A DNA stretch of 64,000 nucleotides from Desertivirga arenae (GCF_017355785.1 NZ_JAFEWE010000003.1:62001-126000); one strand, 5' to 3'; positions 16,865 through 24,972 are shown, counted from the first letter of the stretch. Notes: generated by a model not told the origin, from the sequence alone. A program made the numbers and translations.

Positions 16865-17587
16865 TTGAACATTCCGCTTAAGAAAGTTTTCCGGAGATTG
16901 GCTGCTTCTGTTATGTTATTTACCGCAGAAGCTATTCTGGCAGCCTTACTCTTTATATCCTTAGTATTAACATTCCTGGCAATTGCCCATTACGTTCTAT
17001 CCAATAACAAGAATAGTTTTGATGCAGCTGCTTTTGAATTTGTCCAAACCTATGTGAGCAATTCAACAACTAAAGTAATGCTCTTTTTTACGACACTGGG
17101 AAACTATCAATTCTTAGTATTAGCAAATGTCTTGCTTACACTATATTTTTTGGTCATCAAGCGGCATAAATGGTACTCCATCAAAATAGCAAGTATTGCC
17201 CTAAGTAGCGTTACTGTAATGTCTTTAATGAAGCTATGGTTTAACAGATCTCGTCCTTTAATGCCCTTACTTGAACCAGCGCGAGGTTTAAGTTTTCCAA
17301 GCGGGCATGCGATGAGTAGTGTTACCTTCTTTGGACTAATTATTTATTATGTATATAAAAATGTAAAAAGCAGAGTTTTAAAGATTATTCTAATAGCTAT
17401 TTTGGTTTTATTGATCCTGGTGATAGGAGTTAGCAGAGTTTACCTGCGGGTACATTATGCCAGCGATGTTCTTGCTGGATTTTTCGCCGGGGCAATCTGG
17501 TTGATGATCTCTATTTGGATACTTAAGAAAATTGAGCTTTACAGTAAGAGAGAGCTAAACGATGTAGTTGAAAAAGTTGAGGTATAA
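16865..17587 (+). CDS. PAP2-family membrane phosphatase
   Basis: 240 residues with five to six membrane helices. All three phosphatase motifs are present: KLWFNRSRP, PSGHAMSS and SRVYLRVHYASDVLAG (consensus KxxxxxxRP, PSGH, SRxxxxxHxxxD). Such enzymes dephosphorylate undecaprenyl pyrophosphate or phosphatidic/phosphatidylglycerol phosphate at the outer face of the inner membrane. The substrate cannot be told from sequence. A TTG start at 16865 is used because a stop lies a few codons upstream and the next Met (codon 18) would cut into the first helix. Confidence 0.9.
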   Translation: MNIPLKKVFRRLAASVMLFTAEAILAALLFISLVLTFLAIAHYVLSNNKNSFDAAAFEFVQTYVSNSTTKVMLFFTTLGNYQFLVLANVLLTLYFLVIKRHKWYSIKIASIALSSVTVMSLMKLWFNRSRPLMPLLEPARGLSFPSGHAMSSVTFFGLIIYYVYKNVKSRVLKIILIAILVLLILVIGVSRVYLRVHYASDVLAGFFAGAIWLMISIWILKKIELYSKRELNDVVEKVEV

Positions 17588-17591
17588 ATAA

Positions 17592-17620
17592 GAATACCGG
17601 TATAACAATAACCGGTATTC
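17592..17620. terminator. Bidirectional terminator hairpin
   Basis: GAATACCGGT (17592-17601) pairs perfectly with ACCGGTATTC (17611-17620) around a 9-nt loop. T-rich sequence follows on both strands. It separates the convergent PAP2 gene from the gene ending at 17632. Confidence 0.8.
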
Positions 17621-17631
17621 TTATTCTGTAA

Positions 17632-19422
17632 TTACACTTCGGCCGATTGGCTGATATTGAGTGCTTCTAATTGATTTTGAAAGGTGCTCAATTCAATATC
17701 CATCTGATACTTATCTGCAAAAGGTATCTGTGGAAGCAGACTCCTATAATACGCTATGCCTCTCAATAATTCTGATCTGAAATTTTCCAGTTGTTTAAGC
17801 TTCTTATCGTTTAGATTACCTTCATTATTTTCAATATCTTTTTTAAGATAGTCTACATATAAGTGTAATTCCTTAATGAATAAGTTTGGCCTCTTAATAT
17901 CTTTTAACAAATCAGTTCGACCATAAATGTGTCCAACTAACTCATTTAATGTATAGATATCATTAAAATAAGCGGTGTTTGGTCCAGGGCATATCGCTAC
18001 AGCCCTGTTTTCTCTGGGCTTAAGCATATCATTTTTTAATATGGCTGATGTACACAAGCCCACACACAGACACAATTTCTCCGTGATATTATTGAATCTC
18101 CGCTTATATTCATTCTCTGGCAAGTCTAACTTATCAAGCTCCTCAAGTTTCAATTTCTGGTATTCCCTTGACGCTGTACAGATAGGATCACTGGTAAATT
18201 CAGTATTAGAAACAAGGAACTTTTTTGTACAAGGGCTGCCGGGTCTCCCTTTAGCTATTCGTTCAAGACGAAGTGCCTCTGCTGTACTTTTACTAAAGTT
18301 ATTAAAAGGTACACCTAGGGGAGAGGCTGCACTAATGTAAAAATCTCTTTCTACAGCATTTTTTAGAAGATCCAACGTATCCCTATCCACATTTGTTACT
18401 TCAGGTACCAATAAGAAGGGACTTCCCCATCCAGTTCCATCCAGCTTATAATAGTCTCGCAAAAATTCATCTTCCGCTTTCGTTCCAATGCCACCCTGGA
18501 CAGTGAAGCGAGTGGAAGGTTGCCGTGGTTCGCTTCCAGTTTTGGCTACAATTGCATTTTTGTAAATTCCATAAAGATCCTCTAACATTGAAGGTCTCTT
18601 TTCCTTGAATTCCTCCAAAATAGGTCCGAGTAAATAACCTTCCGTAGCGAACGCATGACCGCCACAGTTCAGGCCTGATTCAATCCTGAATTCATGGACC
18701 CACAGACCTTTTTTTGCAAGGAATTTCGCTTGTATTAAAGCAGACCGAAAATCGCTTACCTTAAGAATTACCTTCTTTTTCGCTTGCTTGTCCGCACTTG
18801 GAAAGAAGTCCTCGAATTCACTTAAATAGGTGTATAACTTAGGATTCATACCTGCAGACAGCACTACTGATGTGTTAAGTTCACTTTCAGCAAAACCACG
18901 TAATGCCGCCAGAGCATCAGTGAACTTATCTCCTAAAGGGAACCCATCTTTTCCGAGATTCACTTTATCAACTTTAACCATGATATTGACCTCTGCATCA
19001 CCTTTCTTTATAAAAGTTCTCAAAAGATTTTGAAGTTCCTCTTTCTTTTGAGGGTCTGTTTCAAACTGCATTTCCTTGTAAACTTGTTGCTCCTGGCAAG
19101 ACTCCGGAAGAAGCTCAAAGTATCGGCAGATATCAGATCCTTCTACGAAAGGCTCTTGCTTCAACTCCGAATGTTGACTTTCGATAAGCATATTCACGAG
19201 GTTGAGGTATGCTTTCACTCGCTTTGCACGGTGATCCATCTCTACTTTTCTGATTGGATGATAGTCGATATTATTTTGTTTCGAATGAAATTCTCTCATT
19301 CGTTCAATCATCTCATCATCTACGATAGATGCAACTGAAGAAATTCCATACCTCGCTACCTTTAGCGGTGTGTCTACGGAAAATCCTAATCCTAAAACGG
19401 GAATATGAAAGCTATGACCCAT
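17632..19422 (-). CDS. Uncharacterised TIM-barrel-like, Cys-containing protein in an oxygen-response operon
   Basis: About 596 residues from the ATG at 19422 (the frame opens at a TTG two codons earlier). I do not recognise a characterised family. Features: an N terminus VLGLGFSVDTPLKVARYGISSVASIVDD; a mid-section with FRIESGLNCGGHAFATEGYLLGPIL and VQGGIGTKAEDEFL, which look like phosphate/FMN-loop segments of nitronate-monooxygenase-like barrels; then GTGWGSPFLLVPE. The C-terminal third has cysteines near 398, 415, 451, 453, 457 and 478 (SPCTKK, DPICTAS, LCLCVGLC, AICPGP), suggesting a metal or Fe-S site. It lies about 50 bp after hemN with no promoter between, so it is probably in the ldhA-hemN operon. 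A redox role is inference. Confidence 0.7.
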   Translation of the reverse strand: MGHSFHIPVLGLGFSVDTPLKVARYGISSVASIVDDEMIERMREFHSKQNNIDYHPIRKVEMDHRAKRVKAYLNLVNMLIESQHSELKQEPFVEGSDICRYFELLPESCQEQQVYKEMQFETDPQKKEELQNLLRTFIKKGDAEVNIMVKVDKVNLGKDGFPLGDKFTDALAALRGFAESELNTSVVLSAGMNPKLYTYLSEFEDFFPSADKQAKKKVILKVSDFRSALIQAKFLAKKGLWVHEFRIESGLNCGGHAFATEGYLLGPILEEFKEKRPSMLEDLYGIYKNAIVAKTGSEPRQPSTRFTVQGGIGTKAEDEFLRDYYKLDGTGWGSPFLLVPEVTNVDRDTLDLLKNAVERDFYISAASPLGVPFNNFSKSTAEALRLERIAKGRPGSPCTKKFLVSNTEFTSDPICTASREYQKLKLEELDKLDLPENEYKRRFNNITEKLCLCVGLCTSAILKNDMLKPRENRAVAICPGPNTAYFNDIYTLNELVGHIYGRTDLLKDIKRPNLFIKELHLYVDYLKKDIENNEGNLNDKKLKQLENFRSELLRGIAYYRSLLPQIPFADKYQMDIELSTFQNQLEALNISQSAEV

Positions 19423-19471
19423 AACCAAGTCGTTAAGTTTTTGTATTAAATATTTTGCTAATTATATAATC

Positions 19472-20818
19472 CTAGATGGCTTTACTAAATAATTGAGATT
19501 CGGGCTTCTTTTGCCACAATCGCATATCAAATGCCATACAAACATTCCTGAGGAATGCTCTTCCGGTTTCAGTTACCTGAACCCGAGATCCCTCAACCTC
19601 AACTAATCCATCATCCTCCAGCGGATTAAGCCTTTGCCTTACTTCTTGAAATTCTTGCTTAAGCCAATCACAATCTGTAAATCCTTTACACATTAGTTGG
19701 AGAATATGCTTCCTGAATACCAGATCCTGATCTGTTAAAATATGCCCTTTTAATAAGGGGAAGGAACCTTTATTAACCATGTCAAGGTAAAGCTCAACAT
19801 GTTTGACATTTTGGGCAAAACCGTACCAACTATCGCTTATAGATGAAACACCCAGGGCTATTGATAACTGGGTATATTGATCTGTATAACCCATGAAATT
19901 GCGGTGGAGGGTATGGTTCTTTGAGGCCTTGTAAAGACTATCAGATTTCAGAGAGAAATGATCCATTCCGATGTCGTAATAGCCTTTATTCAGGAACATT
20001 TCGCGTCCTTTCTCATAAAGGGCCCTTTTCTCGTCATCCTGAGGAAGATCAGCTTCTGTAAATCTTCTTTGACCTGGCTTTACCCAAGGAACGTGAGCGT
20101 AACTGTAAAAGGCAATCCTATCGGGCATTAATGTAATTACCTTCTCTACGGTGTCTTGTATACTTTGTAATTTCTGTAAGGGCAGCCCGTATATCAAATC
20201 ATAATTGACAGAAGTGTAACCGAGGCTGCGGGCATCATCAGTAACTTTTTTTACCTGTTCGTAACTTTGCCTTCTATTAATAATCTCTTGAACCACAGGG
20301 TCGAAGTCTTGGATCCCAAGGCTTATTCTCCTGAACCCTGCCTCGTAAAGAACTTTAAGATGGCTATAACTGGTGTTTGCAGGATGTCCCTCAAAAGAAA
20401 AACTGGTTTCTGAAGCAAGAGTAGCCCCATCCAACAGGCCATTCATCAACATTTCCAGATTTTCAGGGCTGAAAAACGTTGGAGTACCTCCTCCAAGATG
20501 AATTTCCCTGATGTGTGGAGCTTTTCCTATAACTTCCTTGTACATCTGCCATTCTTTAAGAACAGCTTCTATATACGGTCTCTCAACAGCGTGATTCTTA
20601 GTGATACGGGTATTACAACCGCAGTATGTACACAAGCTTTCGCAGTAGGGCAGGTGAATATACAAACTTAAACCTGCAGCAGAACTTTCGTTCATTGCTA
20701 TCCTCACCGTATCGAGCCAACCAGTTACGCTCCACTGCTCCTCCTCCCATAAAGGAACAGTGGGATAACTAGTATATCGTGGTGCTGCTATATTGTATTT
20801 TGATATTAATGTGTTCAT
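19472..20818 (-). CDS. hemN: Oxygen-independent coproporphyrinogen III dehydrogenase
   Basis: 448 residues, a radical-SAM enzyme that decarboxylates coproporphyrinogen III to protoporphyrinogen IX without O2. The 4Fe-4S motif CxxxCxxCxC is at residues 59-68 (YCESLCTYCGC), after YIHLPY, the HemN hallmark that separates it from HemW-type proteins. The SAM-binding GGGTP is in LGGGTPTFFSP. Its ATG overlaps the upstream dehydrogenase stop as TAATG, so the two are co-translated. Its place behind a Crp/Fnr-type site suits low-oxygen induction. Confidence 0.95.
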   Translation of the reverse strand: MNTLISKYNIAAPRYTSYPTVPLWEEEQWSVTGWLDTVRIAMNESSAAGLSLYIHLPYCESLCTYCGCNTRITKNHAVERPYIEAVLKEWQMYKEVIGKAPHIREIHLGGGTPTFFSPENLEMLMNGLLDGATLASETSFSFEGHPANTSYSHLKVLYEAGFRRISLGIQDFDPVVQEIINRRQSYEQVKKVTDDARSLGYTSVNYDLIYGLPLQKLQSIQDTVEKVITLMPDRIAFYSYAHVPWVKPGQRRFTEADLPQDDEKRALYEKGREMFLNKGYYDIGMDHFSLKSDSLYKASKNHTLHRNFMGYTDQYTQLSIALGVSSISDSWYGFAQNVKHVELYLDMVNKGSFPLLKGHILTDQDLVFRKHILQLMCKGFTDCDWLKQEFQEVRQRLNPLEDDGLVEVEGSRVQVTETGRAFLRNVCMAFDMRLWQKKPESQLFSKAI

Positions 20819-21843
20819 TATGCAATAGCTAGATTATTTTCAATACAGGCCTTTCCACAGCAGCAGGCATTTCCTGCACATCTACCGGCTTCCCACAGGT
20901 CCATGCTGGAGATAGTCTTCTCTGCAATGATCTTAAGCGCTTCCTCTGTTAAAAAGGCCTGATGAGGGGTTAATAGTATCCGCTGATTCTGTATCAGAGA
21001 CTGTAGTAAGGAGTCTTGTATAGGTTTTTTCCTATGGTTGAAAAAAAACACGTTCTGTTCGAATTCATAAACATCCATGCCGATCTTACCGATCTTACCT
21101 GTTAGAAGTGCTTCGTAAACGTCCTGGGTATTGAAGACAGCCCCACGGCTGACATTTATCAGCATCACGCCGTCCTTCATTTTCTTTATACCGTCAGCGT
21201 CTACGAGGTGATGAGTATTTTCATTTAAAGGAATATGATAAGAAATAATATCACAGCGGCTATAGAGTTCATCTAAAGATACCTGAGTGGCTCCAATTGT
21301 GCCGCAGTCGTTCTTTTCCTCTATATCATTAACAAGTATTTTTGCTCCAAATCCGCTTAAAATCTTTCCAAGAGCCTTGCCGGTTCCACCAAAGCCAACT
21401 ATACCAACAGTTTTACCTTTGATAGTATTACCGACAAGATTATTGAGACTAAAATCATGATCATGCATTTGATTTTGAGACACAAGAATATTACGGGAAA
21501 GTGCGAGGATCAGAGTAATGGCATGTTCGCCTACTGACTCAGGGGAATAGGAGGGAACGTTAGCTATCTTTAAGCCTAGTCGGACGGCTTCAGGAAGATC
21601 TATATGATCCGTGCCCGTTGAACGGGTAGCTATATACTTAACGCCTCTTCTTTTAAGCTCTTGAAGAATAGAGGCCGGCAAACTATCTCCGGGAAACACT
21701 AATACAGCATCTTTTCCGTCTGCGTAAGCTGCTGTATCAGTTGTTAACCTATTGGATATTAAAGTTATATCGTGCTTTTTCTGATTAGCCTTAATTAAAA
21801 GCTCTTTTTCACAGTTTTTTATGCTGTATGCGACCGCTTTCAT
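20818..21843 (-). CDS. ldhA: D-lactate dehydrogenase / 2-hydroxyacid dehydrogenase with Cys-rich tail
   Basis: 341 residues from ATG 21843. An ATG 7 codons upstream lies inside the promoter and is rejected. NAD-binding GxGxxG-type loop in VGIVGFGGTGKALG, catalytic Arg region in INVSRGAVFNT, and catalytic His in TPHQAFLTEEA are present. The overall sequence resembles fermentative D-LDH (LdhA), which reduces pyruvate to D-lactate. Odd feature: the last 20 residues contain five cysteines (RCAGNACCCGKACIEN), including CCC, unlike the usual single Cys near the end of LdhA. First gene of a three-gene operon with hemN and the 598-codon gene. Confidence 0.88.
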   Translation of the reverse strand: MKAVAYSIKNCEKELLIKANQKKHDITLISNRLTTDTAAYADGKDAVLVFPGDSLPASILQELKRRGVKYIATRSTGTDHIDLPEAVRLGLKIANVPSYSPESVGEHAITLILALSRNILVSQNQMHDHDFSLNNLVGNTIKGKTVGIVGFGGTGKALGKILSGFGAKILVNDIEEKNDCGTIGATQVSLDELYSRCDIISYHIPLNENTHHLVDADGIKKMKDGVMLINVSRGAVFNTQDVYEALLTGKIGKIGMDVYEFEQNVFFFNHRKKPIQDSLLQSLIQNQRILLTPHQAFLTEEALKIIAEKTISSMDLWEAGRCAGNACCCGKACIENNLAIA

Positions 21844-21861
21844 TCCGTTTCTGTTTAGAAA

Positions 21862-21869
21862 CAAAGGTA
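21862..21869 (-). promoter_or_regulatory. -7 promoter element of ldhA-hemN operon (TACCTTTG)
   Basis: Plus-strand CAAAGGTA reads TACCTTTG. No TTG-type -33 element is found 17-24 nt further upstream, which suggests dependence on an activator. Confidence 0.55.
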
Positions 21870-21910
21870 TCCAGACGGGCTGCTTTAATGCGTGAGGCTA
21901 ATCAAAGTAA

Positions 21911-21930
21911 AAAGTGATATTTATCACTTT
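21911..21930. promoter_or_regulatory. Crp/Fnr-type palindrome upstream of ldhA
   Basis: AAAGTGATA-TT-TATCACTTT is a perfect 9-bp inverted repeat, with core GTGAT-N4-ATCAC, the architecture of Crp/Fnr superfamily sites. Its centre (21920.5) is about 60 nt upstream of the transcription start predicted from the -7 element, the class I activator position. The gene directly upstream encodes a Crp/Fnr-domain response regulator, the natural candidate binder. The core is one base per half-site away from the FNR consensus TTGAT. Confidence 0.7.
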
Positions 21931-21937
21931 ATTACCT

Positions 21938-23005
21938 TTATTGTTTGACGCGTTTCAGTTTCTCAATGGATAGAACTTTAATTGTATTGCCTTCTTTTAC
22001 AATTAACCGCTCCTCTTTAAAGTCTGATAATGTGCGACTTATGGTCTCCGTAGCAGTTCCTACCATAGCCGCGAGGTCGTCACGGGATACTTTAATCTCA
22101 CAGGAGTCTGAAGGCTCCTTCATGAACTTATCAGAAAGAATTATCAATGCATCAGCAACACGTTTACGAACCGAATTGTAGGCCAGCTTAAGCAACTGCT
22201 CCTGTTTTTCAACAATATTATCAGATAGCAGCTCTATAAATCTTTTTGCAATACCTATATCTTTAAACAACAACGTATTAAATTCGCTCTTTCTAATCAG
22301 GTGAAGCTCAGAATCATCCATGCTCTCTGCATTTTCAGTATAGGATTTGTTTAAAAGCACTGCTTCATATCCAAAAAAGTCTCCCTCTGAATGCATGCCG
22401 GTAATGATCTCCCGGCCGTCCTCGTAAATTAAATAGGTTCTGATCTTTCCCTTTTTAACAAAGTAAACATTCTGCGGTGTATCACCGTCCATGTAAATGT
22501 TCTGCTTCTTTTTAAATGATCTTAACCTTCCGCTTTCAGACAACTCCGTCAGCAACTTAGCAGAGCGAGCTTCATCTAACAAGTTTTCTAAACTAGCAGC
22601 TGTTGCTGAACTCTTCAGGACGCGTTCCCTTTTAGAAAGCCTGCTTTCTACAGCATTTATAAGTTCCATATCGTCAAAGGGCTTAGTCAGGTAATCATCT
22701 GCCCCCATTTCCATACCTTTTCGCATATCAGCCCGTTCTGCTTTCGCAGTTAAAAAAATGAAAGGGATGTTTGCTGTATTTTCGTTTTTGCTTAAAAGGT
22801 ATAAAACGCCGTAGCCATCCAACTCTGGCATCATTATATCACAGAGGATAATGTCTGGAAGTTGTGCTTGAGCAAGTTCAACTCCTTTTTTTCCGTTCTC
22901 TGCGGTGTAAACACTAAAATTAGCAAGCTCCAAAATCTCGGCGGTGCTTTCACGGATATCTTGATTATCCTCAATTATCAGTACAGTTTTTTTCTGCTGG
23001 TTCAT
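21938..23005 (-). CDS. Response regulator: receiver domain fused to Crp/Fnr transcription factor
   Basis: 355 residues. The N-terminal receiver (about 5-125) has the acidic pair ED at 12-13, phospho-acceptor Asp56 in LCDIMMP, Thr86 and Lys108 in YLTKPF. After a linker comes a cNMP-binding-type beta-roll (about 155-265, with RSFKKKQNIYMDGD and GDFFGYEAVLLN) and a Crp-family winged helix (about 275-350). The recognition helix TATETISRTL keeps the E-x2-S-R pattern of FNR. No N-terminal Fe-S cysteines are seen, so sensing probably comes through phosphorylation by the partner kinase. Its ATG overlaps the kinase stop by 4 bp. It combines the FixJ and FixK roles in one protein (inference). Confidence 0.9.
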   Translation of the reverse strand: MNQQKKTVLIIEDNQDIRESTAEILELANFSVYTAENGKKGVELAQAQLPDIILCDIMMPELDGYGVLYLLSKNENTANIPFIFLTAKAERADMRKGMEMGADDYLTKPFDDMELINAVESRLSKRERVLKSSATAASLENLLDEARSAKLLTELSESGRLRSFKKKQNIYMDGDTPQNVYFVKKGKIRTYLIYEDGREIITGMHSEGDFFGYEAVLLNKSYTENAESMDDSELHLIRKSEFNTLLFKDIGIAKRFIELLSDNIVEKQEQLLKLAYNSVRKRVADALIILSDKFMKEPSDSCEIKVSRDDLAAMVGTATETISRTLSDFKEERLIVKEGNTIKVLSIEKLKRVKQ

Positions 23006-24198
23006 CCTTTTTTAAAGATTAAAGCAATGGTAGTGCCTTCATTTTGCGCACTTTGGCAAATAACGTCACCACCCATTAGTTCGACGTATCGTTTAACAAT
23101 ATTTAGTCCCAACCCTGTTCCCGGGATATTTCCGGTGTTATGAGCTCTAAAAAACGGTTCAAATAAGTTCTTCTGTTCATCTTCCGGAATTCCAATTCCA
23201 TTATCCTTCACAGAGATACACACCTCGGAATCTGAAACCTCCGTATTAAACTCTATAAAAGTATTCTCTCCTGAATACTTTATTGCATTCGATACAAGGT
23301 TAATAATTGAATTCCTAAGTAAAGAAGGGTCAAGATATACTTCACCTGTTTCGCCTGTGTGCTGGTAAAAAATGTGCTGATTTTGTTTTGCAATTAATTG
23401 CATCTCTTCAATAATACCCTCTGAAAACTTAACCAGGTCAAAGTGCTGAAACTGAACTTCAGTCCTTCCAGCTTCCAGTTTCTCCAAAGACAAGAAATCG
23501 TTAAGTATTCCGGTAAGATGGCCTACCGAATTTTTGATCTTGGAAGTGTGTTTAAGGATGTTTCCCTCATCTTGTTTCTGAAGATACTTTTCTATCAATG
23601 AGGCAGAAAGCTGTACCGAGCTTAAGGGTGTGCGGAACTCATGAGAGGCCATCGAAACGAATCGCGTCTTCAACTGATTCAGTTCTTTCTCCTTTTCAAG
23701 AGAGTGACTGGCTTCATCTCGGGCTATCTCGAGCTCTGAAATTAACTCCCTTAAATCGTGAGTTCGCTCTTTTATTGTTTCTTCGAGTTTTTCGGTGTAT
23801 TTGCGAAGATTCTCTTCTGCCGCTTTTTCCTTCGAAAGGTCGTGTATAAAACCTGTGAATATTTTTCGGTTTTCGTACTCCACCTCACTAACAGCCAGGC
23901 GGAAAGGAAATGTTGTTTTATCCTTTCTCAAGCCTTTAACTTCACGCCCGATACCAATAATACGTCTTTCGCCTGTAGACTGGTACCTATGTATGTACCC
24001 ATCGTGTGCGCTTTTATCGGGTTCAGGCATTAATACAGAAATATTTCTTCCAACCAACTCATCTTCCTTCTCATACCCAAATAAGCGTAATGCCGCCGGA
24101 TTCATACTTTCAATTAACCCACCAGAGTCAATGGTAATTATGCCGTCAATAGCAGTACTTATAATGGCATGTAGAAGATTTAATTTATCTATGCTCAT
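23002..24198 (-). CDS. fixL: FixL-like oxygen-sensing PAS histidine kinase
   Basis: 398 residues, no membrane helix. The PAS domain (about 5-125) aligns closely with the haem PAS of rhizobial FixL. His65 in HDGY corresponds to the haem-ligating His200 of Bradyrhizobium FixL, and Arg85 in IIGIGR to the O2-sensing Arg220. Ile80, Leu101 and Val103 match the haem-pocket residues 215, 236 and 238. A coiled-coil linker (about 122-175) leads to the HisKA domain with His186 (SHEFRTPLSS) and a HATPase with NLVSNAIKYSG and GTGLGLNIV. It should autophosphorylate when haem is deoxy and pass the phosphate to the overlapping receiver-Crp/Fnr gene. The symbol is by homology; nif/cbb3 linkage is not seen here. 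Confidence 0.88.
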   Translation of the reverse strand: MSIDKLNLLHAIISTAIDGIITIDSGGLIESMNPAALRLFGYEKEDELVGRNISVLMPEPDKSAHDGYIHRYQSTGERRIIGIGREVKGLRKDKTTFPFRLAVSEVEYENRKIFTGFIHDLSKEKAAEENLRKYTEKLEETIKERTHDLRELISELEIARDEASHSLEKEKELNQLKTRFVSMASHEFRTPLSSVQLSASLIEKYLQKQDEGNILKHTSKIKNSVGHLTGILNDFLSLEKLEAGRTEVQFQHFDLVKFSEGIIEEMQLIAKQNQHIFYQHTGETGEVYLDPSLLRNSIINLVSNAIKYSGENTFIEFNTEVSDSEVCISVKDNGIGIPEDEQKNLFEPFFRAHNTGNIPGTGLGLNIVKRYVELMGGDVICQSAQNEGTTIALIFKKG

Positions 24199-24262
24199 TC
24201 AAAAGCAAACTTAATGTTCCTAAGTAAAAAAAGAAAATTATTATTGGGAGGATATTTTAGTC

Positions 24263-24293
24263 CAAAAGTAATTTTTACAAGACTGTAAAACAA
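24263..24293 (-). promoter_or_regulatory. Promoter of the kinase-regulator pair
   Basis: TACTTTTG on the minus strand (24263-24270) with TTG 20 nt further upstream (24291-24293), a complete Bacteroidota-type -33/-7 pair. It lies about 65 nt before the kinase ATG. Confidence 0.6.
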
Positions 24294-24394
24294 GAATGAA
24301 TTATTGTTTTTAAATTAGTTTTGAAGGTGTTTCTGCTTCAAACGAGGAGGCGTTTAGAGGTGAATTAAAAAAATTCAACCCTACTTATTAAAAA

Positions 24395-24485
24395 GTTATA
24401 AAGCCGCCCAAAGACGAAGTATCTACCACAAACAAACCCAAGGGGTGTTCATTTGCAATAAAAAAAGGTTCTGGGCAGCTTCGAT
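24395..24485 (-). ncRNA. Possible structured RNA downstream of ppnP
   Basis: In the minus-strand RNA after the ppnP stop, AAGCUGCCCA and, about 60 nt later, UGGGCGGCUU can pair over 10 bp (one G-U). The second arm is followed by U-rich UUUAUAACUUUUU. An alternative pairing CGAAG/CUUCG overlaps the same arm. It may be a long-loop terminator or 3' UTR element. The 298-bp stretch 24199-24496 otherwise holds only the kinase promoter. Confidence 0.3.
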
Positions 24486-24496
24486 AGATTTAAAAA

Positions 24497-24778
24497 TTAC
24501 TTATACTTACACAGATAAGAAGTTTGTCCTTCTGCTTTCACTTTAAAAGATGCGTTAGCAGGAACTTCGAAAGACTGGCCATTAGTGTAAGAAGCCCATT
24601 CTGAAGCTCCCGGAAGAAGCGCTACCAGCTTACCTTCAATTACAACCATAGTTTCGTGTTGAGAAGTTCCAAATTCATATTCGCCGGATTCTATTACCCC
24701 GATTGTTGATTTTCCATCTACAGACTGATATGCTAATGACTTTACAGCTCCGTCAAAATATTCGTTAACGTTGATCAT
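24497..24778 (-). CDS. ppnP: Pyrimidine/purine nucleoside phosphorylase PpnP
   Basis: 93 residues, a single cupin-like domain matching the YaiE/PpnP (former DUF1255) family in length and sequence: NEYFDGAVKSLAYQ, GVIESGEYEFGTS, ETMVVIEGKLVALLPG and GQSFEVPANASFKVKA. PpnP in Escherichia coli phosphorolyses a broad range of nucleosides to base plus ribose-1-phosphate in the cytosol. ATG start, monocistronic, with a promoter element 15 nt upstream. Confidence 0.93.
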   Translation of the reverse strand: MINVNEYFDGAVKSLAYQSVDGKSTIGVIESGEYEFGTSQHETMVVIEGKLVALLPGASEWASYTNGQSFEVPANASFKVKAEGQTSYLCKYK

Positions 24779-24792
24779 ATTTTAAATTTTCG

Positions 24793-24800
24793 CAAATATA
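24793..24800 (-). promoter_or_regulatory. -7 promoter element of ppnP (TATATTTG)
   Basis: Plus-strand CAAATATA, reading TATATTTG, ends 14 nt before the ppnP ATG. Confidence 0.55.
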
Positions 24801-24972
24801 GTATTGCTTATAATTTTAACATAACAATTAAGAGATAAAGCTTTATATGGAACAATATTAAAATTGATCCATGAAAAGCGGGAATAATCTTCACAATTTT
24901 TCGTTAGCATTTTACAAGTTTGATTACGAGACTTAGTATTACTTTTATGGATATCGAGAAAGATTTGAAACT

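Noticed and set aside
21844-21864. Upstream ATG for the D-lactate dehydrogenase
   Set aside because: It overlaps the TACCTTTG element at 21862-21869, and the family N terminus begins at the internal ATG 21843.
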